Below, in pieces: positions 35,164 to 44,897 of a stretch of DNA of 64,000 nt. The notes beneath the pieces were generated by a model that was not told the DNA's origin, ran no database searches, and worked only from the letters and a program-made list of their open reading frames with translations. How positions within the stretch are numbered: position 1 is the first letter of the stretch; the number at the start of each line of letters is the position of its first letter. The translations under genes and the position numbers were made by a program. This stretch comes from an uncultured Acetatifactor sp. (GTDB taxonomy: Bacteria > Bacillota > Clostridia > Lachnospirales > Lachnospiraceae): positions 258,745 to 322,744 of the forward strand of contig CAJTPN010000001.1 of NCBI GenBank assembly GCA_910578185.1, read 5' to 3'.

Positions 35164-37556
35164 TGGAAAATAGAGGAAGAAACAGAGGACCCATGGGAGG
35201 GCCTCACGGCGGACCAGGCGGGCCGGGGACAGGAGAAAAGGCAAAAGATCTGATAGGTACCTGGAAAAAGCTGCTGGGTTACTGTCGAAAATATATGGCG
35301 GTATTTGTAATTGCCATGATATGTGCTGCGGTTGGAACGGTGCTTATGCTGATTGGGCCAGATAAGCTTTCAGAGATGACAGACACCATTACGGAAGGGA
35401 TAGCCCCGGATACGGAAACATTATCCCGGATCACGGAGGCAATTTCAGACAACGTTTCCGGTAATATGGAGCTTCTGACGGAGAAGATTGGAGCAGGCGT
35501 TGGCGGCACGGCCGAAATGGGGCAGAAAGCGGCATTAATTATGACGTCTCCAGATATCGCCGATGAAGATAAACAAAAATTCCAGGAGATATTCATGGGG
35601 ATGGGCGAAGGAGAGGAAGAAATGTTCCAAAAGCTTCTGACTTTGCCGGAGAGCGTATTGAATGTCCTGTTTACAAGTGTTGAATTAAACGGTATTGTTA
35701 TCGAACCCACAGATCAGGTGCGTGCCATAAAGCTTTTTGGCAGTTTGGCTAAACAAGACAAAGACCAAATATCACGTGGAGATTTAAGCCAGCTTCCGGA
35801 GACTGTGCTTTCCGCGCTTTGTACAGATGTCTTTATAGACGGTGTCAACATCACAGGTCAGGATCAGATGGAAATGATGGATATATTTGCACATTTCTAT
35901 GGAGAGAAGACGGAGGCGGCGTTGAAGGCCATGGATCAGCTCCCGGGTTCGGTCTATAGTTTAATCAAATCATCCGTTGATATGGACAGGATTTTTGCCA
36001 TCGGCACCACATTGATTGCCTTGTATGTGTTGAGTTATATTCTCTCCGCCGTACAGGGGTGGATTATGGCCACAGTTACACAGCGTGTATCCCAGGAAAT
36101 GCGTTCGGATATTTCCAGGAAGATAAACAGACTGCCCATGTGGTTTTATAATCGTACCACCACCGGCGATGTATTGTCCCGCGTGACCAATGATGTGGAT
36201 ACCATCGGCCAGTCGTTGAATCACAGCATCAGAAATCTGATTTCCTCCTTTATTCTCTTTTTCGGGAGTCTGGGCATGATGCTCATCACGGACGGATGGA
36301 TGACTTTGACCGCAGTGACCGCCAGTCTTCTGGGATTTGTGGTAATGTTCGCCATTATGGGCAGGAGCCAGAAATACTTTACCCGACAGCAAAAGCACCT
36401 TGGTGAGATCAACGGGCACATCGAGGAAATCTATGCCGGGCATACAGTGGTAAAAGCTTATAACGGTGAGGAGGAAGCCCAGAAAATCTTTGACAGGATG
36501 AACGGAAATTTGTGCGAAAGCGGTTTTAAGGCCCAGTGTCTGTCGGGACTTATGATGCCCATCATGGGATTTATCGGTAACCTGGGCTATGTGGCGGTGT
36601 GTGTTGTTGGCGGAGCAATGGCGCTGAACGGACGAGTCAGTTTTGGCGTTATTGTGGCATTTATGATGTATGTCCGTTATTTTACACAGCCTTTGTCCCA
36701 GATCGCACAGGCGGTACAGTCTCTTCAGTCCGCCGCAGCTGCCGGGGAGCGCGTGTTTGAATTTCTGGAAGCGGAGGAAATGGAAGATGAGAGCGGTAAG
36801 ACGGCTTTGGCCGAAACGATAAAGGGGGATGTGGAATTTGAGCATGTCAGGTTCGGATATGAGGATTCCGATACGATCATCATTCATGATTTTTCCGCCC
36901 GGGCAAAAGCCGGTCAGAAAATAGCCATCGTAGGCCCTACAGGTGCGGGGAAAACCACAATGGTGAATTTGCTGATGCGCTTTCATGAAATTCAGGGCGG
37001 CAGTATTCGGATTGATGGAATTTCCACAGCACAGATGACCAGGGAGGCAGTGCATGCTCAATTTTGTATGGTATTGCAGGATACCTGGCTGTTCGAGGGG
37101 ACGGTAAGGGAAAATCTGGTCTATAATAACCGGGATGTCAGTGACGAAAAGATAGAAGAAGCCTGTCGGGCAGTAGGTCTGCATCATTTTATCCGGACCT
37201 TACCACACGGATATGATACGGTTTTGAATGATCAGGTGAATCTGTCCCAGGGGCAGAAGCAGCAGCTGACCATTGCGCGTGCCATGATTGCGGATAAACC
37301 CATGCTGATCCTGGACGAAGCAACTTCGTCCGTGGATACTCGTACCGAACAGCAGATTCAGGCGGCTATGGATAAATTGATGGAGAACCGCACATCCTTT
37401 GTCATTGCCCACCGGCTGTCTACCATCAAAAATGCGGATCTGATTCTTGTGATGAAGGATGGGGATATCATTGAGAGTGGTTGTCATGAAGAACTGCTTC
37501 GCCGGGGAGGTTTTTATGCGGATCTATACAACAGCCAGTTTGAGCAGGCGTCTTAA
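35163..37556 (+). CDS. ABC exporter half with large extracytoplasmic insertion
   Basis: A 797-residue exporter half, about 200 longer than usual. It opens with a Gly/Pro-rich tail (residues 8-24). After helix 1 ('YMAVFVIAMICAAVGTVLML') comes a hydrophilic, helical insertion at about 65-275 before helix 2. This should lie outside the membrane. The ATPase site is intact: Walker A GPTGAGKTT, Walker B MLILDEATSSVD, H-loop 'IAHRLST'. The signature reads LSQGQ rather than LSGGQ. It should pair with the upstream half. The insertion may gate or bind the exported compound; this is inferred. Confidence 0.87.
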   Translation: MENRGRNRGPMGGPHGGPGGPGTGEKAKDLIGTWKKLLGYCRKYMAVFVIAMICAAVGTVLMLIGPDKLSEMTDTITEGIAPDTETLSRITEAISDNVSGNMELLTEKIGAGVGGTAEMGQKAALIMTSPDIADEDKQKFQEIFMGMGEGEEEMFQKLLTLPESVLNVLFTSVELNGIVIEPTDQVRAIKLFGSLAKQDKDQISRGDLSQLPETVLSALCTDVFIDGVNITGQDQMEMMDIFAHFYGEKTEAALKAMDQLPGSVYSLIKSSVDMDRIFAIGTTLIALYVLSYILSAVQGWIMATVTQRVSQEMRSDISRKINRLPMWFYNRTTTGDVLSRVTNDVDTIGQSLNHSIRNLISSFILFFGSLGMMLITDGWMTLTAVTASLLGFVVMFAIMGRSQKYFTRQQKHLGEINGHIEEIYAGHTVVKAYNGEEEAQKIFDRMNGNLCESGFKAQCLSGLMMPIMGFIGNLGYVAVCVVGGAMALNGRVSFGVIVAFMMYVRYFTQPLSQIAQAVQSLQSAAAAGERVFEFLEAEEMEDESGKTALAETIKGDVEFEHVRFGYEDSDTIIIHDFSARAKAGQKIAIVGPTGAGKTTMVNLLMRFHEIQGGSIRIDGISTAQMTREAVHAQFCMVLQDTWLFEGTVRENLVYNNRDVSDEKIEEACRAVGLHHFIRTLPHGYDTVLNDQVNLSQGQKQQLTIARAMIADKPMLILDEATSSVDTRTEQQIQAAMDKLMENRTSFVIAHRLSTIKNADLILVMKDGDIIESGCHEELLRRGGFYADLYNSQFEQAS

Positions 37557-37579
37557 GAAATGGAAGGGAGCGGGAAAGC

Positions 37580-38179
37580 ATGAAGTTTCGATATATTACC
37601 ATTGAAAGGGAATACGGCAGCGGCGGGACACAGATTGCCCGCCTGCTGGCGGAGCGGACCAAAATCCCCTGTTACGGGAGGGAAATTCTTGAGGAAGTCT
37701 CCAGGGAAAATGATATTTCTGTGGAGAAAATTGAGCGTTATGAGGAGTCGGTGACTAATAGTTTTTTATATTCCGTTTATATGATGACGCAGACGGTGTC
37801 CGGCAACACAGATATGATGACGGGAAACGGGCATATTTATGTTGCCGAACAGGCTGTCATCAGAAGGCTTGCAGCTGGTGGACCTGCCATATTTCTGGGA
37901 CACTGTGCTTCTGAGGCGCTGAGGGAACAGGACGGCGTGATCAAAGTGTTCATACGTTGTACCGATGAAGAGGCGAAAAGGCAACGGATCACTGGAGCGT
38001 ATGGAATCCCGGAGGCACAGGCGGATGTGGTAAGGCGAAAATTTGACAAGAAACGGGCCAACTATTATTATGTAAACACTGTGAAAAAGTGGGACGACTT
38101 CAGAAATTATGATCTTGTGCTGGACAGCGGCAGACTGGGTGTGGAGGTCTGTGTGGATATTCTTGGTACAATTCTTTAA
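37580..38179 (+). CDS. cytidylate kinase-like family protein
   Basis: A 199-residue P-loop protein beginning 'ITIEREYGSGGTQIARLLAE'. This is the N-terminus of the cytidylate-kinase-like family; the loop GSGGTQIA departs from GxxGxGKS by lacking the Lys. 'FIRCTDEEAKRQRI' matches the lid helix. Family members are widespread in Clostridia beside transporters and are of unknown substrate; they are not the essential CMP kinase Cmk. GGGAGCGGG precedes the ATG. It starts 23 bases after the exporter and may be in its transcript. Confidence 0.8.
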   Translation: MKFRYITIEREYGSGGTQIARLLAERTKIPCYGREILEEVSRENDISVEKIERYEESVTNSFLYSVYMMTQTVSGNTDMMTGNGHIYVAEQAVIRRLAAGGPAIFLGHCASEALREQDGVIKVFIRCTDEEAKRQRITGAYGIPEAQADVVRRKFDKKRANYYYVNTVKKWDDFRNYDLVLDSGRLGVEVCVDILGTIL

Positions 38180-38274
38180 GGAAATTGCACAGAAAGTCGG
38201 AGGTTGTGTTACAGCTGTGAAAGTTAATTGAAAATAACAAAAAATTCATACGAATTCTAAAAAGATACTATATT

Positions 38275-38296
38275 CGAACGGATTTTCTGGTATAAT
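38275..38296 (+). promoter_or_regulatory. extended -10 promoter with LexA-like site, polymerase gene
   Basis: TGGTATAAT (TATAAT at 38291-38296) is an extended -10 element. Just upstream, CGAACGGATTTTC (38275-38287) matches the Firmicute LexA box CGAAC-N4-GTTCG in its left half and in TTC of the right. SOS control of the polymerase is plausible, since homologous genes are often LexA targets. The right half-site is imperfect. Confidence 0.45.
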
Positions 38297-38445
38297 ATCA
38301 TACGGATACAGCGTAAAGTGATATGCCGTGGTTTCGGGTGATGCCGATTTAATTCCCCGGGCCAGGATCCAAAGAGGATATTTTCGGAATATCAGTATCC
38401 GGAGAGCCGGTTCTTTGGAGGTTTTAAAGGAACAGGGAGTTTTGT

Positions 38446-39975
38446 ATGAAGGAACAGGAGAATATTTATATTGCCATTGATTTGAAGTCTTTTTACGCCT
38501 CGGTAGAATGCGTGGAACGACAGCTGAATCCGCTTACCACCAACCTTGTGGTGGCAGATTCCGCAAGAACGGAGAAGACCATTTGTCTTGCGGTGTCGCC
38601 ATCTCTCAAAGCCTATGGGATTCCCGGGAGAGCCAGATTGTTTGAAGTGGTGCAAAGGGTAAAAGAGGTCAACAGGGAGCGAAGACGTCTTTCGCCCGGT
38701 GGAAGATTTGCCGGAGCTTCTTATCAGGACGACGAGTTGAAAGAACATCCGGAGTTGGAACTTGGTTATATTATAGCGCCGCCCCGGATGGCTTTTTATG
38801 TGGAATACAGCACACAGATTTACAATATTTATCTTAAATATATTGCTCCGGAAGACATTCATGTTTATTCTATTGATGAGGTATTTATGGATGTGACACA
38901 TTATCTGGATGCTTATCGGATGAGTGCAAGAGAATTGGCGGCAAGGATATTGCAGGATGTGCTGGACACTACGGGCATGACTGCCACGGCAGGGATCGGT
39001 ACCAATCTGTACCTGTGTAAGGCGGCGATGGATATTGTTGCAAAGCATGTGACGCCAGATCAAAACGGCGTAAGAATTGCATGCCTGGACGAGATGAGCT
39101 ATCGGAGACTGCTGTGGAATCATAAACCGCTTACGGATTTTTGGAGAGTGGGACAGGGCTATCGGAAGAAGCTGGAGTCCGTGGGACTTTTTACCATGGG
39201 GGATATTGCCCGCTGTTCTCTGGGCGGAGAGGGGGATTATTATAATGAGGAACTTCTATATAGCTTGTTTGGGGTCAATGCGGAGCTGCTGATAGATCAC
39301 GCATGGGGATGGGAGCCGGTTACAATGGAAATGGTAAAGGCCTATAAGCCGGAGAGCAACAGTATCAGTTCGGGACAGGTGCTGCAGTGTCCCTACGATT
39401 TTGAAAAAGGGAAATTGATCGTACAGGAAATGACGGATTTGCTTGTTCTGGATTTGGTGGAAAAGCGGCTGGTGACGGATCAGATGGTGCTTACCGTGGG
39501 TTACGATGTGGAAAATCTTACCGCTGTGGAAATCAGGAATGCTTACAGGGGAGAGGTGGTGACGGATCCATATGGGCGAAAGATTCCAAAACATGCGCAT
39601 GGTACCGTTAACCTGGATACTCCCACGTCTTCCACAGAGATGATTATGGAGGCGGTTATGGGACTGTATGACCGTATTGTGGATTCCAAATTGCTGATAC
39701 GTCGGGTGACGATAGCTGCCAATCGTCTGACAGAGGAGGAGGCTGTCAGGAAAGGGGAAGCGTTTGAGCAGTTGGATTTCTTTACGGATTATGAGGCATT
39801 GGAGAAGGAAAGGGAGGCGAAAGCCGCGAAACTTGCAAGGGAGAGAAAGCTCCAGGAGGTCTTGCTTGACGTAAAGAAAAAATACGGCAAAAATGCGATT
39901 TTAAAGGGGATGAACCTGCAGGAAGGGGCCACTACCATGGAACGAAATCATCAGATCGGAGGGCATAAGGCATGA
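38446..39975 (+). CDS. Y-family DNA polymerase (UmuC/ImpB-like)
   Basis: A 509-residue translesion polymerase. Catalytic acids are visible: Asp12 in 'IAIDLKSFYASVE' and Asp144-Glu145 in 'VYSIDEVFMDV'. The little-finger and a long basic C-terminal tail follow. It belongs to the UvrX/UmuC-like group of Firmicutes, which usually occurs with a YolD-like gene, as here. It should insert nucleotides opposite damaged bases. A GGAACAGGGAG ribosome site precedes the ATG. The promoter region carries a partial LexA box. The stop overlaps the next start by 4 bases (ATGA). Confidence 0.9.
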   Translation: MKEQENIYIAIDLKSFYASVECVERQLNPLTTNLVVADSARTEKTICLAVSPSLKAYGIPGRARLFEVVQRVKEVNRERRRLSPGGRFAGASYQDDELKEHPELELGYIIAPPRMAFYVEYSTQIYNIYLKYIAPEDIHVYSIDEVFMDVTHYLDAYRMSARELAARILQDVLDTTGMTATAGIGTNLYLCKAAMDIVAKHVTPDQNGVRIACLDEMSYRRLLWNHKPLTDFWRVGQGYRKKLESVGLFTMGDIARCSLGGEGDYYNEELLYSLFGVNAELLIDHAWGWEPVTMEMVKAYKPESNSISSGQVLQCPYDFEKGKLIVQEMTDLLVLDLVEKRLVTDQMVLTVGYDVENLTAVEIRNAYRGEVVTDPYGRKIPKHAHGTVNLDTPTSSTEMIMEAVMGLYDRIVDSKLLIRRVTIAANRLTEEEAVRKGEAFEQLDFFTDYEALEKEREAKAAKLARERKLQEVLLDVKKKYGKNAILKGMNLQEGATTMERNHQIGGHKA

Positions 39976-40406
39976 GTTATATAGAGGAACATAACTATGA
40001 CGATATCATTCATCTGCCTCATCATACGTCCCCAAGACATCCTCAGATGCCGGTTTCGGACCGGGCGGCACAATTCAGCGCGTTTGCAGCGTTGACGGGG
40101 TATGATGCGGCCATACGGGAGACGGCAAGGCTGACGGATTCTTTTGTGGAATTGGATGATATCCGAAAGGAGCAGTTAAACGAAAGGCTTTGGATGCTCA
40201 AGGAGAATCAGGCAATGGAGCCGAAGGTTCAGATTACTTATTTTCGGCCGGATGTAAGGAAGAGCGGCGGAGCGTATGTTACAGTGCAGGGAAGCGTGCG
40301 TAAGATAGACGCGTATCACCGTCAGGTTATTTTAGAAGACGGAACGGTTCTCCCGATGGAAAACTTATATTCCATCGAAGGAGAACTGTTTGAAACATGG
40401 AATTAG
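39972..40406 (+). CDS. YolD-like family protein
   Basis: A 144-residue soluble protein of the YolD-like family, genetically tied to Y-family polymerases in Firmicutes and thought to act like a UmuD-type accessory factor. Family segments are 'MPVSDRAAQFSAFAALTGYD' near residues 25-44 and 'GSVRKIDAYHRQVILEDGT' near the end, which forms the small beta barrel. It overlaps the polymerase gene by four bases. The N-terminal 'HNYDDIIHLPHHTSPRHP' is typical of the clostridial members. Confidence 0.85.
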   Translation: MSYIEEHNYDDIIHLPHHTSPRHPQMPVSDRAAQFSAFAALTGYDAAIRETARLTDSFVELDDIRKEQLNERLWMLKENQAMEPKVQITYFRPDVRKSGGAYVTVQGSVRKIDAYHRQVILEDGTVLPMENLYSIEGELFETWN

Positions 40407-40459
40407 TGCCTGCTTATAACCTGTTTCGTCCGTCTCGGGAAATGCGCAGAATTGTCATG

Positions 40460-40732
40460 TCAGGTGTGTATGCGGGAAAGCCTCCATTCATGAGCAAAGT
40501 AGTTATACCAGAGTCGAAATTCCTTATAGGTGCCGTAAATGGCAGCTGTGCAGGCGAAGTTTACTCCAACACGGTTTCTGTCCTGATCTTGCGACAATAC
40601 TTTATCTATGGTAACGGTGACAAGTTCTCCGGTTCTGTCACGAAAACGGAATTTGATGGGTGTGATTTTTCCGTTTGTGTCGGTGCAGGAAATCATTTGT
40701 ACCGGGATATCAATACATAGAATACTTTCCAA
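40460..40732 (-). CDS. conserved 90-residue protein next to polymerase operon
   Basis: A 90-residue protein using a TTG start at 40732, with GGAGGAAGAAA upstream. Its sequence, 'VQMISCTDTNGKITPIKF' and 'DQDRNRVGVNFACTAAIY', is coherent and ends with an aromatic tail. I recall similar small proteins beside umuC/yolD in Lachnospiraceae, but no function is known. It is convergent with the polymerase operon, 53 bases away. It is a beta-rich cytoplasmic protein, with no signal peptide or membrane segment. Confidence 0.65.
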   Translation of the reverse strand: MESILCIDIPVQMISCTDTNGKITPIKFRFRDRTGELVTVTIDKVLSQDQDRNRVGVNFACTAAIYGTYKEFRLWYNYFAHEWRLSRIHT

Positions 40733-40896
40733 AATTTCTTCCTCCTTCCTACTACATCATAACATGGCGTACATATGTTTGCAAACGGGAATTGCTGGAA
40801 GTTCATTGCATAATTCATAAAATCTTAAATCTTTTTTTGGAAAATGATGAGATTTTGTTGGCAGGTCATGTTATTATAAAGTTATAATAGGTTGTC

Positions 40897-42954
40897 ATGA
40901 AAAATAAATCGGAAAAGGAGAAGATGATGCGAAGAAAAGTTGCAATATTGGCGGCTCTTTTTTTCATTATGGCCGGTGTGCTTGCGGTTGGATGGGAAAA
41001 TGTGGCATATGCCGGAGCGGAACAGGTGGGAGATTCTTTTTCCGGCAATGTGGAATTGATTCGACAGGAAAATGACCGCTATGTCATGCAGGTCACGGTG
41101 GAGAATAATGGAGTGGACTTTACCGGTACGGTTCAGGTTATTTTTGCAAGTACGCATAAAAATAACTGTGCGTACAATACGGAGATTACTTTGCCTGCCC
41201 AGGGAAAAAAGACGTTTATGATTACTGTCACGGAGCGAGCGGTGAATACGGTGCGAGGCGTATGCACGATGAATTTTTTGGACGAGGATGGGAAGCTGAT
41301 CCAGTCTATTAAAAAAAAGAATGTGTTTGGCAGTGCCGTGTCCGGGGTTTTGGTGGGAATATTGTCGGATAACACCTCTTCTCTGAACTATCTTGACGCG
41401 GGAGGCGGGGATTTTACTGTTCGTGATGTGAGATATCCTCTGCAGCTGATTGAGTTGGACGGGGATCAGCTGGAGATGTATCTTGACAGATTATATTTCC
41501 TGGTCATTGATCAGTATGACGTTTCTGCTCTTGGGGAGGAGAAAGTGAGAGCGATTCAGGAGTGGGTCAGGAGAGGCGGCTGGCTTCTCATCGGCACAGG
41601 CGCATATGCGGAACAGACATTATCAGGCTTTGAACCGGATTTTCTGAAGGTGGATATTTTGAATATCAGTGAACCCGGTGAGGAAAATGAGGTGGTGAAG
41701 AATGCCGAAAAGTACTCGTATTATAGTTACTACGGGGGAATAGGGATCGATCTTGCAAAGGTGACGGTTGCGGAGCTGAATTGTGACAGCTCAGACGGGA
41801 ATTTATATGAAATGAAAGACCATCCTGCTGTCTGCGGCGGTATTGGAGATGGCGCTGTGATGATTTATTTTTGTTCACTGGGGGAAAAGGAACTGCAGAA
41901 ATTGGACGACTATAAGGTTCAGGATCTGTATCAGGGGATTATGTACAGCTCCAACAACTACCAGGTCAGCGATTCGGACATGGAGTATGTGGGAATGAGG
42001 TCCTTTACTCTTATTGACAATAGAAATACAAAGCTGGACTTTACTGTGCTTGAATGGATGATAGTGGGATATGTGATTCTGATCGGGCCGGTTTTGTACC
42101 TGATTTTGCGCAGGTGTAAAAAGAGCGAATGGTATTGGGTGGGGGTGCCCATACTTGGCTTTGTCTTTATTGGGGTGGTTTTTGTGTTTGGCCAGAGTGC
42201 CAAGGTGAGCGGGACAAAGGTATATTCGGTGACGGCTCAGCAGGCCGACGGAAATCGGAAGGATACTTATTTTTTGGCTTACCATTCCGGTGTGAAGGAA
42301 TGGGATATGCTCTTAGACGAGAGTTATGATGTGGCAGGTCCGGGATGGGATCGGTATTATTTCAGAAATTCATATGCGACTGCGGAGGATTATTATTTTG
42401 TTGTAAACAGCGGTGTTGATGGGTTGTCGGTTGGGCTGAAACCCCGTGAAAATTTTGAGAACGGACTCCTCTATGCAGGAGGAAGGGCAGAGAGAAAAGG
42501 TGTCATAAGAGGGGAGAATGTAGAGTTAGACAGAAACGGAAATGTGAGGGGTACGGTTACAAACGATACCGTATGTGATATGGCATATATGGCTGTAGGA
42601 TTCCCTTCTTATCTTATGGTTTTTTCGGAGGTGAAGGCCGGAGAGACACTGGATTTACAGGAGGCTGAAAGAAGTGGAAGATGTGTATATACGTCATATT
42701 CTTTTTCTTGTGACGATCTATTGTATGATATGGTGTTTGGAGGTGGCAATATTTTCTACAGTCAGGATGATATTGCGGCGCTGCTTATAGGCATGGGAAT
42801 TGCAGGAATAGAGAAGCCTGAGGAGGGAAATTCGGTGGTTATAGGTCTTGTCAAGGATTATGATCGGACGGTTAAGGGGAAATGCGATGAGACTTCCTAT
42901 GGATGCCTTTATGCTTATATGAAAACGGAAGGAGAAGAAAATGCTCCAGATTAA
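40897..42954 (+). CDS. secreted/membrane-anchored DUF4350-like protein
   Basis: A 685-residue envelope protein, first gene of a seven-gene operon. A signal peptide (residues about 13-38, 'VAILAALFFIMAGVLAVG' ending 'VAYAG') is followed by a beta-rich extracytoplasmic domain. A Rossmann-like part contains 'WVRRGGWLLIGTGAYAE', as in DUF4350/GldG-like proteins. Two membrane helices lie at about 386-407 and 412-432, with a second soluble domain beyond. The next gene starts inside its last codons (14-base overlap). It may be the auxiliary subunit of the adjacent ABC transporter. The start could also be MMRRKV, ten residues later. Confidence 0.65.
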   Translation: MKNKSEKEKMMRRKVAILAALFFIMAGVLAVGWENVAYAGAEQVGDSFSGNVELIRQENDRYVMQVTVENNGVDFTGTVQVIFASTHKNNCAYNTEITLPAQGKKTFMITVTERAVNTVRGVCTMNFLDEDGKLIQSIKKKNVFGSAVSGVLVGILSDNTSSLNYLDAGGGDFTVRDVRYPLQLIELDGDQLEMYLDRLYFLVIDQYDVSALGEEKVRAIQEWVRRGGWLLIGTGAYAEQTLSGFEPDFLKVDILNISEPGEENEVVKNAEKYSYYSYYGGIGIDLAKVTVAELNCDSSDGNLYEMKDHPAVCGGIGDGAVMIYFCSLGEKELQKLDDYKVQDLYQGIMYSSNNYQVSDSDMEYVGMRSFTLIDNRNTKLDFTVLEWMIVGYVILIGPVLYLILRRCKKSEWYWVGVPILGFVFIGVVFVFGQSAKVSGTKVYSVTAQQADGNRKDTYFLAYHSGVKEWDMLLDESYDVAGPGWDRYYFRNSYATAEDYYFVVNSGVDGLSVGLKPRENFENGLLYAGGRAERKGVIRGENVELDRNGNVRGTVTNDTVCDMAYMAVGFPSYLMVFSEVKAGETLDLQEAERSGRCVYTSYSFSCDDLLYDMVFGGGNIFYSQDDIAALLIGMGIAGIEKPEEGNSVVIGLVKDYDRTVKGKCDETSYGCLYAYMKTEGEENAPD

Positions 42955-43906
42955 CCATTTATATAAAAATTATGGAAAATTTCAGGCGGTAAAAGATTTG
43001 ACGCTTCAGATTCCCAAGGGAGATCTGTTTGGATTTGTGGGTCCAAACGGCGCGGGCAAGACTACCACGATCCGTATTGTGTGCGGATTAATGCTGCCCA
43101 GTGGGGGAAGTATCATGATCAATGGGATGGATGCGCTCTCCAATCAAAAGGCAATCAAGAAGCAAATAGGTTATGTACCGGATTTTTTTGGTGTATATGA
43201 CAATTTAAAGGTAAAAGAGTATATGGATTTTTACGGTTCCATGTACGGTATGAATTCCAGGGAAACCCAGCGAATCTCAAATGATCTGCTAGAGCTTGTA
43301 AATCTATCCGACAAACAGGAGACTTTTGTGGATACGCTTTCCAGAGGGATGAAGCAGCGCCTCTGCGTGGCACGGGCATTGCTGCACAATCCTGGGTTAT
43401 TGATCCTGGATGAGCCAAATTCAGGGCTGGATCCCAGGGCGAGAGTGGAGATGAAGGAACTTTTACTGAACCTGAAAAGTATGGGCAAGACCATAGTGAT
43501 CAGTTCTCATATTCTTTCAGAGCTGTCCGAGATGTGCAGCAGTATTGGGATTATGGATCACGGAAGCCTGGTGGCTTCTGGCCGTATCGAAGATGTCATG
43601 GAAGGGGTATTCGGAAATAATCACTTGGTGATTACGTTGGAGGAAGGGCGGGAGAAGGCGGCCCGGATTGCCAGCGAATACGCCGGGGTAAAGGTGGATT
43701 CGGTGGGAGAACATGAGATGAAATTGTCCCATACGCTTACCACCCGGGAGATTGCCGGTATGATCGCAACGATGATAACAAACGATGTGGTGGTAACCGG
43801 ATTCCATAAGCAGGAAGGCAGTCTGGAGACGTTATTTATGCGTGTGACAGGCAGCGGGGAAGAACAGAAGGGGGGAACGGAGAGTGCGCTTGAACCCAAT
43901 CGTTAA
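42941..43906 (+). CDS. ABC-2 type transporter ATPase
   Basis: A 321-residue ATPase. Walker A is GPNGAGKTT (about residues 36-44), the signature LSRGMKQR and Walker B LLILDEPNSGLD. The DRA-type organisation (CcmA/GldA-like) fits a partner with a six-helix ABC-2 permease, which is encoded next. The C-terminal extension past residue 220 is typical of this class. It overlaps both neighbours (14 bases upstream, 23 downstream), so expression is coupled. Export or a mechanical role in the cell envelope is likely; the substrate is unknown. Confidence 0.88.
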   Translation: MLQINHLYKNYGKFQAVKDLTLQIPKGDLFGFVGPNGAGKTTTIRIVCGLMLPSGGSIMINGMDALSNQKAIKKQIGYVPDFFGVYDNLKVKEYMDFYGSMYGMNSRETQRISNDLLELVNLSDKQETFVDTLSRGMKQRLCVARALLHNPGLLILDEPNSGLDPRARVEMKELLLNLKSMGKTIVISSHILSELSEMCSSIGIMDHGSLVASGRIEDVMEGVFGNNHLVITLEEGREKAARIASEYAGVKVDSVGEHEMKLSHTLTTREIAGMIATMITNDVVVTGFHKQEGSLETLFMRVTGSGEEQKGGTESALEPNR

Positions 43907-44831
43907 AAAAGATGTCAGGGTACAGTCCCGCAGCATGAAAATCTGTTGGGGGGTGTTTGCCTATGAGTTCATATTGGCTTTTGTTTTTTTTCTTGTGATG
44001 ATCATAATTCAGCAAAACAGTCGATATGCCACTGATAATATCTATAGTAGGATGGTGTGGCTTTATCCGATTCTTGCAATTACGCAGCTGGTAATTTTGG
44101 GCATTGTGGTGCCTGTCCGAAGTGCATCCGCCATCTCTGGGGAAAAGGAACGGCAGACCTTTGACATTATGATGACCACCGGTATGACGCCTTTTTCCAT
44201 CATAATGGGAAAGGTTATGACGGCAGTCGTGCAGAGTATGCTATATGTTGTGGCCAGCCTTCCGGTTATGGCGCTTCCTTTTATCATCGGGGGAATGCCC
44301 TGGAGCAGCCTGTTCTGGTTCCTGGGGATTGCTCTTTTAATGTCTTTTTTTGCGGCAAGCATCGGCATTTTATGTTCCTCCTTCTGTAGAAAGAGCATAG
44401 GTGCGGTTATTATGTCCTATGGGTTTTATGGGGTGATTTTTATCGGAACCTTTTTGCCGTTTACTGTGGGACAGATTGCGGTTTCCAGCAGGGGACAAAA
44501 TAACGGTTTGAGAGAAGCGGAGTTTCTGATTCTGCTTTTGAATCCCATCGTGTATTTGACGGAGTTTTTTTCTTTGATTATGTCGGGAGACTCTGTTGTG
44601 AGAGAGAGTGCGAATGCTGCCATATTGGGAGCAAACAGCAAGGGGATTCTCAAATATGCCGTTTCAGAGTATCATTGGCTCATATTATCCACGCTATTGT
44701 TTCTGGCGGTATCCTTTTTATTCCTTTGGCTTGCGGCAAGGAAAATTAATCCCATTAAAAAGCATGGTAAGAGGACTTTTGCCAGGAAGAAGGAGCCTGT
44801 GGGAGCAGTGGGACAGGAGGGGGCAGAATAA
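43884..44831 (+). CDS. ABC-2 type transporter permease
   Basis: A 315-residue membrane protein using a GTG start. Six hydrophobic segments lie at about 18-42, 56-78, 105-135, 140-165, 175-195 and 258-284. 'SASAISGEKERQTFDIMMTT' carries the conserved S-I-x-x-E-K-E-R-x-T motif of ABC-2 permeases (CcmB/NatB/GldF type). It contacts the ATPase encoded just upstream, whose gene it overlaps by 23 bases. A positively charged tail ends the protein. With the flanking genes it looks like a GldFGA-like module. Confidence 0.86.
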   Translation: MRLNPIVKKDVRVQSRSMKICWGVFAYEFILAFVFFLVMIIIQQNSRYATDNIYSRMVWLYPILAITQLVILGIVVPVRSASAISGEKERQTFDIMMTTGMTPFSIIMGKVMTAVVQSMLYVVASLPVMALPFIIGGMPWSSLFWFLGIALLMSFFAASIGILCSSFCRKSIGAVIMSYGFYGVIFIGTFLPFTVGQIAVSSRGQNNGLREAEFLILLLNPIVYLTEFFSLIMSGDSVVRESANAAILGANSKGILKYAVSEYHWLILSTLLFLAVSFLFLWLAARKINPIKKHGKRTFARKKEPVGAVGQEGAE

Positions 44832-44897
44832 TCACGGGTCGTTAAGCTTTTGCCGGGTTCAATGGGCGCCCAAGGACAATCATAAGAGAGACAGTGT

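Noticed and set aside
35970..37187. 405-residue - strand frame opposite the exporter
   Set aside because: Long, but antisense to a clear ABC protein and rich in His/Gln as shadow frames are here.
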